Notes: a model not told the origin generated them from the letters alone. Shown: positions 41,372-50,498, counted from the stretch's first letter. The stretch: 64,000 bases of DNA from Serinicoccus sediminis (GCF_004153545.1 NZ_SDVA01000005.1:1-64000), one strand, 5' to 3'. Translations and numbers: made by a program.

Positions 41372-41445
41372 GGACGTGTAGCTCAGTTGGTTAGAGCGTT
41401 CGCTTCACACGCGAGAGGTCAGGGGTTCGAGTCCCTTCACGTCCA
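41372..41445 (+). tRNA. tRNA-Val (anticodon CAC)
   Basis: A full cloverleaf can be folded by eye. The acceptor GGACGTG pairs with CACGTCC, the D arm is GCTC/GAGC, the anticodon stem TTCGC/GCGAG holds loop TTCACAC (anticodon CAC), and the T arm AGGGG/CCCTT holds TTCGAGT. The discriminator is A, and the 3' CCA is not fully encoded. It reads GTG valine codons. A terminator with a T-run follows. Confidence 0.95.
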
Positions 41446-41454
41446 CCGCCCCCG

Positions 41455-41493
41455 AGGCCCTTGAGCTGCAGAGATGCTACTCAGGGGCCTTTT
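41455..41493 (+). terminator. rho-independent terminator of tRNA-Val
   Basis: Arms 41455-41465 and 41480-41490 pair (10 of 11 Watson-Crick, one G-T) around a 14-nt loop, followed by TTTT. It lies 9 bp after the tRNA. Confidence 0.75.
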
Positions 41494-41564
41494 CCGTGCG
41501 GGTATGCGCCATGGGCCCGGCTCAGATCCCTGGACCTGCGTCACCGACGGTGCCACCATGGATC

Positions 41565-41702
41565 ATGGACCGCAAGAGGATGTGGTGCCGCATCGTCGGG
41601 CACAGGTACCGGCACAAGCACATCGACGGAGTCGAGGTGCTCTGGTGCCGGCGCTGCGCCCACATCGCCCCCTCCCGGACAACTACGTCGCGGGCAAGAT
41701 GA
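41565..41702 (+). CDS. possible 45-residue Cys/His-rich protein
   Basis: The frame from the ATG at 41565 gives MWCRIVGHRYRHKH near the start and VLWCRRCAHIAPS in the middle. C-x4-H and C-x2-C-x-H spacings resemble small zinc-ribbon-like proteins that occur in phages and plasmids. No SD or -10 at the right distance is seen, and overlapping frames are also open, so it may not be expressed. The rest of 41494-41857 holds nothing else I can support. Confidence 0.3.
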   Translation: MDRKRMWCRIVGHRYRHKHIDGVEVLWCRRCAHIAPSRTTTSRAR

Positions 41703-41857
41703 TGTGACTCCGCCCCGGCCCCCATGAACAGAACCGTCGGGGTCGGACACGTTGACCTCCGCAGACGTCGCGGCAGGCCGCGTCACCGCGCGTATGCGGT
41801 CGCGGCCCTGTCGAAAAGGGGTAGCACCCGTCTGCGCGCGACGACATCCTCGGGGGT

Positions 41858-43135
41858 ATGCCCGCTCCCGCACCCACCGAACCCCACCGGCTGCCCGGCG
41901 GCCTGACGCTGCGTCAGGCCGGGCCGGCCGACCTCGACCAGATCGGCGCCCTGCTCACCGCCCGTGGCGAGCAGGCTGACGCCGAGGACCACCGCCTCGT
42001 CGTCGAGGACCCGGCGGCGGGCTGGGAGAGCTGCGCTGTCGTCGTGGACGGGGACCGGGTGGTCTCCACCGCGACCCTGCTCGACGAGGAGCTCGAGCTG
42101 GCCGTCCCCGGCCGTCAGGAGCCGGTGCGACTCCCGGCCGGGCAGGTCGAGCTGGTGGCGACCGACCCCGCCTTCGAGGGTCGCGGGCTGGTCCGCGAGC
42201 TCATGGGCTGGGCGCACCGGCGCAGCGCGGCCCGCGGTCACCTGCTGCAGGTGATGATCGGCATCCCCTACTTCTACCGGCTGTTCGGCTACTCCTACGC
42301 GATCGACATCCCCGCCCACCGGCCGCTGTCGCGGCCGCCGGTGCCGGACGCCCTGGAAGGTCACGTGGTCCGACCCGCGACCACGGCGGACCTGTCGGAG
42401 GTGGAGCGGTTGCAGGGTCTCGCGCAACGGGTCTCAGATCTGCGTATGCCGCACTCCCCGCCCCGGTGGCAGTGGCTGCTCGACCGGCACGGCAGTACCA
42501 CCTGGGTGGTGGAGCGACCGGCCGCGGGCGCACCTGCCCAGGTCGTCGCCACCGGCCGCACCACGGCACCGGAGGACGAGCCGGTGCTCGCCGAGCTGGC
42601 CGCCACCGACCGTGCCGCGGCGCTGGCCATGGTCGCGCACGCGCACCAGTGCGCCGCCGCGGTCGACGACCCCTCGCCGCTCGTCGTCTGGGACAGACCG
42701 GGGACGGTCACCGGGGACGTGGTCGACGCGGTCTGCGGCCCGGCCCCGACCCAGGCCGAGCAGTACTACGTGCGGATCCCCGACGGGGTGAGGCTGCTGG
42801 ACGAGCTGCGCCCGGTGCTCCAGGCCCGCCTCGCCGCCTCGTCGGTGGAGGCACCGGACGAGGTCGTGCTGTCCACCTTCCGCAGTCACGTGCGGATGCC
42901 GGTCGTGGGCGGGCGGCTCGGACCCCCGCGGGCCGGCGGCACCATGCAGAGCCCGGGGGTCCACGGTGGGGCCGGCGTGGCGCCGGACCAGCTCGGCCCG
43001 CTCCTGCTGGGTCCGCACGGCATGGTCGGCCTCAGCCGGCGCCATCCCGACGTCTACCCCGGTCCGCACGCCGACCTCATGGCCGCACTCTTCCCCCCGG
43101 TCTCCGCGGACCTGCTGACGTACTACCTGCCCTGA
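41858..43135 (+). CDS. GNAT-family N-acetyltransferase, Eis-like
   Basis: 425 residues, longer than a single GNAT domain and like the Eis/enhanced-intracellular-survival group. The N-terminal GNAT fold has LRQAGPADLDQIGALL, the acetyl-CoA-binding strand-loop QVELVATDPAFEGRGLVRELM (in part) and IPYFYRLFGYSYAID. A second degenerate GNAT unit (VVRPATTADLSEVERLQ) follows, and the C-terminal part resembles the sterol-carrier-like domain. Eis acetylates amines, including aminoglycosides. The real substrate here is unknown. Confidence 0.78.
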   Translation: MPAPAPTEPHRLPGGLTLRQAGPADLDQIGALLTARGEQADAEDHRLVVEDPAAGWESCAVVVDGDRVVSTATLLDEELELAVPGRQEPVRLPAGQVELVATDPAFEGRGLVRELMGWAHRRSAARGHLLQVMIGIPYFYRLFGYSYAIDIPAHRPLSRPPVPDALEGHVVRPATTADLSEVERLQGLAQRVSDLRMPHSPPRWQWLLDRHGSTTWVVERPAAGAPAQVVATGRTTAPEDEPVLAELAATDRAAALAMVAHAHQCAAAVDDPSPLVVWDRPGTVTGDVVDAVCGPAPTQAEQYYVRIPDGVRLLDELRPVLQARLAASSVEAPDEVVLSTFRSHVRMPVVGGRLGPPRAGGTMQSPGVHGGAGVAPDQLGPLLLGPHGMVGLSRRHPDVYPGPHADLMAALFPPVSADLLTYYLP

Positions 43136-43183
43136 CCCAACAGCTCCCTGTCGATCGGGCGTCTGTCGTGTTCAGCGGGCCTC

Positions 43184-44131
43184 TCAGATGAGCTCGACGC
43201 GGTCGGCCTGCGGGCCGCGGTCGCTCTGGCGCACCTGGTAGCGGACCCGGTCGCCGGGGTAGAGCTCCTCCTCCCCACGCAGGACCGAGACGTGGACGAA
43301 GAGGTCCGCGCCGCCCGTGTCGGGGGTGATGAAGCCGAATCCCCGCTCCGGGTCGTACCGGGCGACCACTCCCTGGCCACCCCGTGCGGAGGTTTCCGGC
43401 GTGCCCCGTCCACCGCTGCCGGAGCGGGGTCGAGAGGTGCTGGGCCGACCGCGCGGTGTCGAGGGGCGGGCGAGGCGCGTGTCGCGAGCCTGCGGGCCCC
43501 TGTCGCCGTCCACGACGTCGTAGGTCACCCGGTCACCCTCGTCGAGCCCCTCCAGCCCGCCGGCGAGGGACCGGGCGTGGACGAACACGTCGGGGCCGCC
43601 GGAGTCCGGGGTGATGAAGCCGAAGCCCTTGTCAGGGTCGTACCAGGACACGGTGCCGTCCGCCCCGTCCGACGCCGCGGGCTGAGACGCACCGCCCTGA
43701 TCACCCAGGGGGAGCAGGTGGTCGGCCTGCGGACCCTTGGGCCCGTCGACGACGAGGAACGCCACCCGCTGGCCGTCCGACACGACGCCGCCCCCCACGA
43801 TGGCCGAGCTGTGCAGGAAGATCTCGTCACCGCCGTCGTCCGGCGTGATGAAGCCATAGCCCTTGGACGGTTCGTACCAGGAGACGGTCCCGAGCACGCC
43901 CAGGAGCGTGTCGGCGGGCTGGTCGGCCGTGACCCGGACGCCGCGCGCTTGCGGGCCGCGGTCGCCCTCACCGATCTCGAACTCGACGACCTGCCCCTCG
44001 CGGAGCATCTTCATCGCGTCGTCGCTGATGATCTCGGACGCATGGACGTAGAGGTCCTCCGCCTCGTCCTCGAGGGCGATGAAGCCGAACCCGCGGTCGG
44101 CATCGAACCAGCGGACGGTTCCTTCGGTCAC
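43184..44131 (-). CDS. protein of four tandem cold-shock domains
   Basis: 315 residues built of four CSDs at about 3-67, 80-140, 158-220 and 253-314. Each has an RNP1-like segment (DRGFGFIALED, SKGYGFITPDD, DKGFGFITPDS, ERGFGFITPDT) and an RNP2-like segment (LYVHASEI, IFLHSSAI, VFVHARSL, LFVHVSVL), plus a closing DRGPQA/PKGPQA motif. Linkers are polar; the one before CSD4 is Arg/Ser/Gly-rich. Single CSD proteins of about 70 residues bind single-stranded RNA or DNA in the cytoplasm. Four in a row would bind a long stretch. The GTG at 44131 has SD AAGGAG 6 nt upstream. It is monocistronic, convergent with the GNAT gene at 41858 and divergent from the one at 44228. Confidence 0.92.
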   Translation of the reverse strand: MTEGTVRWFDADRGFGFIALEDEAEDLYVHASEIISDDAMKMLREGQVVEFEIGEGDRGPQARGVRVTADQPADTLLGVLGTVSWYEPSKGYGFITPDDGGDEIFLHSSAIVGGGVVSDGQRVAFLVVDGPKGPQADHLLPLGDQGGASQPAASDGADGTVSWYDPDKGFGFITPDSGGPDVFVHARSLAGGLEGLDEGDRVTYDVVDGDRGPQARDTRLARPSTPRGRPSTSRPRSGSGGRGTPETSARGGQGVVARYDPERGFGFITPDTGGADLFVHVSVLRGEEELYPGDRVRYQVRQSDRGPQADRVELI

Positions 44132-44227
44132 GGTTGACTCCTTCTCGCGGTAACGGTCGGTGCTCCCTCCAGTGTCCCGTACGCAGGGCGACCCGGTCGC
44201 CCGGGTGGGCGTGGCACAGTCACCATC

Positions 44228-44761
44228 ATGACCTCGTCGGAGCACGGACAGCACGCACCGACCCTGCGGACGGCCCGTCTCCTGCTGCGCCCGTGGCGGC
44301 CGAGCGAGGCGTCGGTGATGCACGAGCTGTGGTCCGAGAGGGACCCGCGCGTGCCTCCGCACCGGCGCATCAGCGCCGACGGGCGTCCGACCGTCGCGGA
44401 GCTGGCCGAGTCGATCCGCTCCCACCCGCCCGCCTCGGTGGGTCTGCTCGCGATCGAGGTGCTGGGGTCGCGGGACGTCGTCGGTTACTGCGGGCTCGTG
44501 GACGGGCGAGCGTTCCCGGGTGAGCCGGAGCTCGCCTTCGAGCTCCTGCGGCGCGCCTGGGGTCAGGGTTTCGCCACCGAGGCGTCGCTCGCCGTGCTGG
44601 ACCGGGCCAGGTCGTGCGGGCACCAGCGGGTGTGGGCGACGGTGTGGGACTGGAACACCGCTTCTCGACGGGTCCTGGCCAAGCTCGGGTTCCACGAGAC
44701 CGGGCGGTATGAGGTGCATCCCGACCGTGGGACCACCCTCTTCACGTCCCGACGGCTGTGA
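44228..44761 (+). CDS. GNAT-family N-acetyltransferase (RimJ/RimL type)
   Basis: 177 residues. TLRTARLLLRPWRPSEAS is the usual RimJ/RimL-like start. The acetyl-CoA site is LRRAWGQGFATEASLAVLDRA (R-x-x-G-x-G/A type, in part), and WATVWDWNTASRRVLAKLGF is the closing signature. It probably acetylates a protein N-terminus or small amine. It is divergent from the four-CSD gene; the 96-bp gap between them holds both starts. Confidence 0.85.
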   Translation: MTSSEHGQHAPTLRTARLLLRPWRPSEASVMHELWSERDPRVPPHRRISADGRPTVAELAESIRSHPPASVGLLAIEVLGSRDVVGYCGLVDGRAFPGEPELAFELLRRAWGQGFATEASLAVLDRARSCGHQRVWATVWDWNTASRRVLAKLGFHETGRYEVHPDRGTTLFTSRRL

Positions 44762-44801
44762 GTCCTCGACCGACCCGTGGTGTCGTGGATAGGTTCGTCC
44801 T

Positions 44802-45332
44802 GTGGAGCGACGAGTCGTCCTGGTGCGCGCCGTCAACGTCGGCGGCACCGCGAAGCTGCCGATGGCCCTGTGGCGCGAGCTGGCGGCGTCGTTGGGAGCC
44901 ACCGACGTCCGCACCTACATCGCCTCGGGCAACATGGTGTGCGCCGTCCCAGGGGAGTCCGACGCCTTCGACCGTGCGTTGGAGCAGGCCGTGCAGGAGA
45001 GCTGCGGCTTCTTCCGCGAGGTCGTCAGCCGCAGCCCGGACGAGATGTCTGCTGCCCTGGACAGCCACCCTTTCGAGGTCGTCGACCCCAAGCTGTCCTA
45101 CGTGTGCTTCCTCCGGGACGAGCCCACCCCTGAGGCCGTCGCGGCCGCACGGGAGCTGCCGACGGGGGAGGACCGCTGGGAGGTGGTGGGGGCCGAGCTG
45201 CACCTGCGGTACGCCCAGGGAGCGGGGCGGCCGCAGATGAACGACGCGGCGATCGGCCGGGCGCTCGGGGTGTCCGGGACCTCCCGCAACCTCCGGACGG
45301 TGGGCAAGCTCGTCGAGCTGTCGCGGTCCTGA
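44802..45332 (+). CDS. DUF1697 family protein
   Basis: 176 residues. VLVRAVNVGGTAKLPMALWREL, DVRTYIASGNMVCAV and NLRTVGKLVELS (K-L) are the characteristic segments of DUF1697, a family of unknown function with an alpha/beta fold. The GTG at 44802 lies 6 nt after TAGGTT (44790-44795), without an SD, giving a likely leaderless mRNA. A terminator hairpin lies 42 bp after the stop. Confidence 0.85.
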   Translation: MERRVVLVRAVNVGGTAKLPMALWRELAASLGATDVRTYIASGNMVCAVPGESDAFDRALEQAVQESCGFFREVVSRSPDEMSAALDSHPFEVVDPKLSYVCFLRDEPTPEAVAAARELPTGEDRWEVVGAELHLRYAQGAGRPQMNDAAIGRALGVSGTSRNLRTVGKLVELSRS

Positions 45333-45374
45333 GACACGGTGCGGGCCGCCCGGCCGACGGCTCGCCGCACGTGC

Positions 45375-45401
45375 GACAGCCCCGGCGGGGCCGGGGCTGT
45401 C
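45375..45401. terminator. bidirectional hairpin terminator
   Basis: GACAGCCCCGG (45375-45385) and CCGGGGCTGTC (45391-45401) form a perfect 11-bp stem with a 5-nt loop between the convergent DUF1697 and DoxX-like genes. Confidence 0.75.
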
Positions 45402-45420
45402 GTGATGCGGGCTGCGGTGG

Positions 45421-45963
45421 TCAGTGCAGCGCCGGGGGAGCGGTCCGGGTCCACCACCCGCCGAGTCCGAGGGTGCTCCACGCGGCCGGGATAGCGGCGA
45501 TCGTCAGCAGCACCAGGGCGCCGGTGAGGTGGTCGTCCAGGAACGGGTTGTTCACCGTGGGGATGGCCGCGCCGTACATGAACAGGTACATCAGCGCGCC
45601 TGCCAGGGCGCCCACACGGGCTCCGGCGCCGGTGACGAGCGTCACGCCGATGCCCAGCAGGCCGAGCATGAACAGCCAGTCGATGGCGACCGAGCCGGCC
45701 ATCCCGTTGTAGAAGCCGGACAGCGGGCCCTCGACGCCGCTGAGGTAGCCGGTGGTGGGGCTGCCGCCGTTGATCCAGGCACGCTCGCCCGGGGTCGCGT
45801 AGCCGAGACCGAAGGTCTTGTCGAGGAACGCCCACAGGAAGTAGAAACCGAAGGCGATGCGGGTGATGGCCAGCATCCAGGCGCCTGCCACGGGCAGGAC
45901 CGCGTGGTCCTGTGCGGTGACCGAGGTGCGGGTGGTGGTGGCCGAAGCTGTGGCGGAGCTCAT
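45421..45963 (-). CDS. DoxX-like membrane protein
   Basis: 180 residues with four membrane segments. AITRIAFGFYFLWAFLDKTFG opens the first, followed by a loop typical of the thiosulfate:quinone-oxidoreductase/DoxX-like group (WINGGSPTTGYL), then IDWLFMLGLLGIGVTLVTGA, LAGALMYLFMYGAAI, and TGALVLLTIAAIPA. Members are linked to sulfur compounds, quinone reduction or redox stress. The reaction of this protein is unknown. A palindrome CTACA-TAG-TGTAG lies about 30 bp upstream and may bind a redox-responsive regulator. Confidence 0.75.
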   Translation of the reverse strand: MSSATASATTTRTSVTAQDHAVLPVAGAWMLAITRIAFGFYFLWAFLDKTFGLGYATPGERAWINGGSPTTGYLSGVEGPLSGFYNGMAGSVAIDWLFMLGLLGIGVTLVTGAGARVGALAGALMYLFMYGAAIPTVNNPFLDDHLTGALVLLTIAAIPAAWSTLGLGGWWTRTAPPALH

Positions 45964-45994
45964 GATGCCTACTTTCGACGTGTCCAACTGGGTA

Positions 45995-46007
45995 CTACAT
46001 AGTGTAG
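45995..46007. promoter_or_regulatory. palindromic candidate operator upstream of the DoxX-like gene
   Basis: CTACA (45995-45999) and TGTAG (46003-46007) form a perfect inverted repeat inside an AT-richer 25-bp patch that stands out in this GC-rich DNA. A second CTAC/GTAG pair lies at about 46015-46030. The spacing suits a small dimeric regulator such as a MarR or HxlR type; no such gene is in the window. Confidence 0.4.
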
Positions 46008-46010
46008 CAG

Positions 46011-46511
46011 TCAGACTACGACGACGTGTAGTGCCTTGAGTGCCCACGTCGACACCTCGGCGGTCAGCGGGGTGCGGGCCATCGCGGGGGCGTCCAGCCA
46101 CGTCATCCCGTAGGTGTCGGACACCCGCGGCAGGCCGTCCGGGCCGGGCTCCCAGCCGCGCCGCGGGACGGCGAAGTAGATGAGGTCGATGTGCTGGTGC
46201 GGCGGGTCCTGCGAGATGTCCTCGACCTGGATCCCCTCGGGGCGCACCAGCTGACGGGGGGAGCCCGGTGCGTCGTGAGGTATGCCGGGGGAGCCGACGA
46301 GGTCGACCGCCAGGCCGGTCTCCTCGAGGGTCTCGCGACGCGCCGCGTCGTCCGGCAGCTCGTGCGGCTCGACGTGCCCGCCCGGCGGTAGCCACAGGCC
46401 GACCTTGGGATGCGGGTGGAGGAGCACGTGGCTTTCGTGGACCACGAAGACGGCCACGGTGAAGTGCTTGGTGATGCCGTCCGGCGGCTCCCGGTCCTCG
46501 ACTGCGCCCAC
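46011..46511 (-). CDS. Nudix hydrolase
   Basis: 166 residues. The Nudix box is complete: [20 protein letters not shown] followed by ETGL (G-x5-E-x7-R-E-x2-E-E-x-G-hydrophobic). The core begins [16 protein letters not shown]. It cleaves a nucleoside diphosphate linked to another group; the substrate is not predictable. I chose the GTG at 46511 because TAGGGT (46524-46519) ends 7 nt upstream; the GTG at 46520 would abut that box. Its stop lies in the upstream region of the DoxX-like gene, so the two may be cotranscribed. Confidence 0.82.
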   Translation of the reverse strand: MGAVEDREPPDGITKHFTVAVFVVHESHVLLHPHPKVGLWLPPGGHVEPHELPDDAARRETLEETGLAVDLVGSPGIPHDAPGSPRQLVRPEGIQVEDISQDPPHQHIDLIYFAVPRRGWEPGPDGLPRVSDTYGMTWLDAPAMARTPLTAEVSTWALKALHVVVV

Positions 46512-46662
46512 GACGAGCACCCTAGGGGCTCCGGTCCACCCCCCTGCGCGGGCGGTCGCGGCCCGCTATCCGGTGCCGGGCCGGGCGGGGCGGGGGGTAG
46601 GGTTGGGCGACCCGACGGGCGCGCGCGGCGCACGTCATACCCCACCTCCGAGGAGCACCAGC

Positions 46663-48648
46663 GTGTCCACCCAGATCACCGTCAGTGTCGCAGGCAGCGA
46701 GCGAGCGGTCGACCGGGGCACGACTGCGGGCGACCTCTTCGCCGACGACCGGCAGGTGGTCGTCGCGCGGGTCGGGGGTGAGCTGCGCGACCTGCACCAC
46801 GAGCTCGTCGACGGTGACGTCGTCGAGCCGGTGCTCGTCACCGAGCCGGACGGGCTCGACGTGCTCCGTCACTCCTGCGCGCACGTGCTGGCCCAGGCCG
46901 TCCAGCAGACCTGGCCCGACGCCCGGCTCGGGATCGGCCCACCGGTGCGCGACGGCTTCTACTACGACTTCGACGTCGCGGAGCCGTTCACCCCCGACGA
47001 CATCAAGCGCCTCGAGAAGACGATGCAGCGCATCATCAACTCCGGGCAGACCTTCGCCCGGCGCGAGGTCGACGACGAGGCCGCCCGCGAGGAGCTGGCC
47101 GCCGAGCCCTACAAGCTCGAGCTCATCGGGCTCAAGGGCGGCGCCTCGGAGGACGCCGCCGAGGGTGCGAGCGTCGAGGTCGGCGGCAGCCAGCTCACCA
47201 TCTACGACAACCTCGACCGCACCGGCGAGAAGGTCTGGGGCGACCTGTGCCGCGGCCCGCACCTGCCGAGCACCAAGATCATCGGCAACGCCTTCAAGCT
47301 CATGCGCAGCGCCGCGGCCTACTGGCGCGGCAGCGAGAAGAACCCGCAGCTGCAGCGCATCTACGGCACCGCCTGGCCCTCCAAGGACGAGCTCAAGGCA
47401 TACCTCGACCGTCTCGCGGAGGCCGAGAAGCGCGACCACCGGCGGCTCGGGGCGGAGATGGACCTCTACTCCTTCCCCGAGGAGCTGGGCGCGGGGCTCC
47501 CGGTGTTCCACCCCAAGGGCGGCGTGCTCAAGCGGGTCATGGAGGACTACCTGCGCCAGCGGCACATCGACGAGGGCTTCGAGTACGTCGGGACCCCCCA
47601 CGTCGCCAAGGAGGGGTTGTTCCACACCTCCGGCCACCTGCCGTACTACGAGGACACCATGTTCCCGCCGATGGAGGAGGACGGGCAGCGCTACTTCCTC
47701 AAGGCGATGAACTGCCCCATGCACAACCTCATCTACCGCAGCCAGCAGCGCTCCTACCGCGACCTGCCGCTGCGGCTCTTCGAGTTCGGGCACGTCTACC
47801 GCTACGAGAAGTCCGGGGTGGTCCACGGCCTGACCCGGGTGCGCGGCCTGGAGATGGACGACTCGCACTCCTACGTCACCCGCGAGCAGGCGCCGGGGGA
47901 GATCCGGCACCTGCTGACCTTCGTGCTCGGGGTGCTGCGCGACTTCGGCCTGGACGACTTCTACCTCGAGCTGTCCACCCGTGACGAGGTGGGGGAGAAG
48001 AAGGACAAGTTCATCGGCACCGACGAGCAGTGGGCCGAGGCGACGGCCGTGCTGGAGGAGGTCGCCCGCGACTCCGGGCTGGAGCTCGTGCCCGACCCGG
48101 GTGGGGCCGCCTTCTACGGCCCCAAGATCTCGGTGCAGGCCCGGGACGCCATCGGCCGGACCTGGCAGATGTCGACCGTGCAGTACGACTTCAACCAGCC
48201 GGAGCGCTTCGGGCTGGAGTACTCCGCCGCGGACGGCAGCCGGCAGCAGCCGGTGATGATCCACTCCGCCAAGCTCGGCTCGGTCGAGCGCTTCATGGGG
48301 GTGCTCATCGAGCACTACGCCGGGCAGCTGCCGCCGTGGCTGGCCCCGGTGCACGTGGTCGGCGTGCCGGTGGCCGAGGAGTTCGAGGGCTACCTCGACG
48401 AGGTCGCCGCCCGGCTGCGGCAGCACGGCATCCGGGTCGACGTCGACCGCAGCGACGACCGCTTCCCCAAGAAGATCCGCAACGCCAGCCGGTCCAAGGC
48501 GCCGTTCATCCTCATCGCCGGCGGTGAGGACCGGGACGCCGGTGCGGTGAGCTTCCGCTTCCGCGACGGCTCGCAGGAGAACTCCGTGCCCGTGGACGAG
48601 GCCGTCGAGCGGATCGCCGCCGCCGTACGCGACCGCGTGCAGGTCTGA
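46663..48648 (+). CDS. thrS: threonyl-tRNA synthetase
   Basis: 661 residues. An N-terminal TGS-like domain is followed by the N2 editing domain ([15 protein letters not shown] with the HxxxH-type metal site, [14 protein letters not shown]). The class II catalytic core has motif 2 [21 protein letters not shown] (in part), zinc ligands in [13 protein letters not shown] and later His residues, and motif 3 near [13 protein letters not shown]. The anticodon-binding domain ([16 protein letters not shown]) closes it. It charges tRNA-Thr. The GTG at 46663 has SD GAGGAG. It begins the conserved block that runs to relA. Confidence 0.95.
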   Translation: MSTQITVSVAGSERAVDRGTTAGDLFADDRQVVVARVGGELRDLHHELVDGDVVEPVLVTEPDGLDVLRHSCAHVLAQAVQQTWPDARLGIGPPVRDGFYYDFDVAEPFTPDDIKRLEKTMQRIINSGQTFARREVDDEAAREELAAEPYKLELIGLKGGASEDAAEGASVEVGGSQLTIYDNLDRTGEKVWGDLCRGPHLPSTKIIGNAFKLMRSAAAYWRGSEKNPQLQRIYGTAWPSKDELKAYLDRLAEAEKRDHRRLGAEMDLYSFPEELGAGLPVFHPKGGVLKRVMEDYLRQRHIDEGFEYVGTPHVAKEGLFHTSGHLPYYEDTMFPPMEEDGQRYFLKAMNCPMHNLIYRSQQRSYRDLPLRLFEFGHVYRYEKSGVVHGLTRVRGLEMDDSHSYVTREQAPGEIRHLLTFVLGVLRDFGLDDFYLELSTRDEVGEKKDKFIGTDEQWAEATAVLEEVARDSGLELVPDPGGAAFYGPKISVQARDAIGRTWQMSTVQYDFNQPERFGLEYSAADGSRQQPVMIHSAKLGSVERFMGVLIEHYAGQLPPWLAPVHVVGVPVAEEFEGYLDEVAARLRQHGIRVDVDRSDDRFPKKIRNASRSKAPFILIAGGEDRDAGAVSFRFRDGSQENSVPVDEAVERIAAAVRDRVQV

Positions 48649-48776
48649 TCCGCCGAGGTCGACGCCAGCTCGGTCGACGCCGCCGGGCTCACCCCGCCTG
48701 ACCTGCGCGCGAGGTCGACGGCGAGGGCCGGGGCGTCGCTAGGATCACGGCATACCCCAGGGATGAGGAGGTGCGT

Positions 48777-49265
48777 ATGCCGACGCAGGGCGAGGTGGCC
48801 GACGCGGTCCGGGTGCGTGCCGTGAACGACGACGAGGCGCTGCTGCTCGGCGCGCTGCACAAGCAGGTGCTGCTGCGCTCGGGGACCGACCCCGACCCCG
48901 ACCGTCCCCAGCACGTGCGCGCCTTCGCCAGCGCCTGGCACCCGCGGGCGGCCGACCTCCCGGCCTGGGTCGCCGAGCACGACGGCGAGCACGTCGGGAT
49001 CGCCCTGGTGCGGCGCACGATGCTGCCGCACCTGCCGGGCGCCGCGCCCCGGCTGCTCGTGCTGTCAGCCCTCGGCCCACGCACCGGCGCCTCGGAGGAA
49101 GCGGTGTGCCTGGCCCTGACCCGGCAGGTCGTCACCTGGGCGCGGGAGCGTGGCGCCGACCGGGTCGAGGTGGCCGACGACGTCACCCTGCCGGGTCCCG
49201 TGCTGGATGCGGTGCGCGCGAGCGTGCGGCAGGTGCGCTCGGTGTCGCTGCCGACCCAGCCCTAG
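48777..49265 (+). CDS. uncharacterised acetyltransferase-like protein
   Basis: 162 residues. VRVRAVNDDEALLLGALHKQVLL, LPAWVAEHDGEHVGIALVRR and LTRQVVTWARERGADRVEV resemble a GNAT fold with an incomplete acetyl-CoA loop. SD AGGAGG lies 5 nt before the ATG at 48777, which decides against the GTG at 48771. Its stop overlaps the stop of the convergent nitroreductase gene by 4 bp. Function unknown. Confidence 0.6.
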   Translation: MPTQGEVADAVRVRAVNDDEALLLGALHKQVLLRSGTDPDPDRPQHVRAFASAWHPRAADLPAWVAEHDGEHVGIALVRRTMLPHLPGAAPRLLVLSALGPRTGASEEAVCLALTRQVVTWARERGADRVEVADDVTLPGPVLDAVRASVRQVRSVSLPTQP

Positions 49266-49744
49266 GAGAGGGGCTCGAGCACGAAGACCGGGATGAGACG
49301 GTCCGTCTTCTGCTGGTAGTCCGCGTAGCTCGGGAAGGCCACGACGGCACGCTCCCACCACTCGTCACGCTCCGTGCCGTCCTCCAGCTCGCGGGCGCGC
49401 ATGAGCTGCTGGCTGGTGCCGTCCTGAACCAGCACGTCCGGGTTCTTGGCGATGTTGTGGTACCACGCCGGGTGGTCCGAGGCGCCACCCTTGCTGGCCA
49501 CCGCCAGGTAGGACCCGTCGTGCTCGACCCGCATCAGCGGCACCCGGCGCAGCATGCCGCTGCGCGCCCCGCGCATGGTGATGACCATGACCGGACGGTC
49601 CTGGATCGTCGCCGCCGCGGTGTCGCCCGCCGCGTCGATGTCGCGCAGCTGCGAGGCCACCCACTCGCTCTTCTCCGGCAGGTATGCCGTGGGGTCGCCG
49701 ATCGCGGCGTCGCGCAGGTCGTGCTCTGGTTGCTTCTCGTCCAT
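49262..49744 (-). CDS. deazaflavin (F420)-dependent nitroreductase-family protein
   Basis: 160 residues. The DDN-like split barrel has MVITMRGARSGMLRRVPLMRVEHDGSY (in parts), the F420-binding region ASKGGASDHPAWYHNIAKNPDV, and ERDEWWERAVVAFPSYADYQQKT, all characteristic. Members reduce or deacylate substrates with F420H2. I start at the ATG at 49744 because the upstream codons look non-conserved; no SD or suitable -10 is obvious, so the start is uncertain. Confidence 0.82.
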   Translation of the reverse strand: MDEKQPEHDLRDAAIGDPTAYLPEKSEWVASQLRDIDAAGDTAAATIQDRPVMVITMRGARSGMLRRVPLMRVEHDGSYLAVASKGGASDHPAWYHNIAKNPDVLVQDGTSQQLMRARELEDGTERDEWWERAVVAFPSYADYQQKTDRLIPVFVLEPLS

Positions 49745-49929
49745 GGTGGGGCAACTCACGCACGCCGCGTGCTGTTCCCGGCCCGTCATGTCGTGGGCGG
49801 CCTGGGCCGGCTGCGCGGACAGGGCGGGTCGGGTGGGCTCCTGGGGTCTCCGCTCGGTCTGCCCCACGGCCGTGGCGTCGACCCGGGCGCCTGCTCCGCA
49901 GCCCCCGGGGTCGCCCTAGACTGCCTGCC

Positions 49930-50478
49930 ATGACGGGGCAGCCGCAGCCGGAGGACTCCACCACCTTCGCCGGGTCGCAGGACGGGTTCGAGCGGTTGTG
50001 GACGCCGCACCGGATGGCCTACGTCCGGGGTGAGCGGCCCAGCGCGGACGCCGGCGACGGGTGCCCGTTCTGCGCGGCCCCGTCGGGCGAGGGCGACGAC
50101 GACCTCATCGTGCATCGCGGGGAGCACTGCTACGCGATCCTCAACCTCTTCCCCTACAACCCGGGCCACCTGCTGATCTGCCCCTACCGGCACGTGCCGC
50201 TCTACCTCGACCTCGACGACGACGAGACGGCCGAGTTCACCGCGCTGACCAAGGCGGCCATCAGGGCGATCCAGACGGCGAGCAGCCCGGCGGGCTTCAA
50301 CCTGGGGATGAACCAGGGGGAGGTCGCCGGCGCCGGCGTCGCGGCCCACCTGCACCAGCACGTCGTGCCGCGCTGGATGGGCGACGCCAACTTCCTGCCG
50401 ATCGTGGGCCAGACCAAGGCCCTGCCGCAGCTGCTCGCCGACGTGCGGGAGCAGCTCGCCGCCGCCTGGCCCAGCTGA
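49930..50478 (+). CDS. HIT-family nucleotide phosphorylase/hydrolase
   Basis: 182 residues. The zinc Cys pair is in GCPFCAAPSG, the central strand-loop in LNLFPYNPGHLLICPYRHV, and the histidine triad is HLHQHVVPRW. This is the Ap4A phosphorylase-like HIT protein that commonly follows thrS in actinobacteria. The ATG at 49930 lies 7 nt after TAGACT (49917-49922) and has no SD, so it is probably leaderless. The next conserved genes (phosphatidylinositol-mannoside block) are missing; pdxS follows after 361 bp. Confidence 0.88.
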   Translation: MTGQPQPEDSTTFAGSQDGFERLWTPHRMAYVRGERPSADAGDGCPFCAAPSGEGDDDLIVHRGEHCYAILNLFPYNPGHLLICPYRHVPLYLDLDDDETAEFTALTKAAIRAIQTASSPAGFNLGMNQGEVAGAGVAAHLHQHVVPRWMGDANFLPIVGQTKALPQLLADVREQLAAAWPS

Positions 50479-50498
50479 CCACCAGGGCTGGCCGCGCC

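Noticed and set aside
41372-41860. Prophage or island attachment at tRNA-Val
   Set aside because: No repeated copy of the tRNA 3' end was seen downstream in the window and no integrase gene is present; the tRNA has its own terminator.
43184-44914. Upstream extension of the four-CSD protein to 576 residues
   Set aside because: The added part lies antisense to a GNAT gene and is Arg/Pro/His-rich; a good SD precedes the GTG at 44131.
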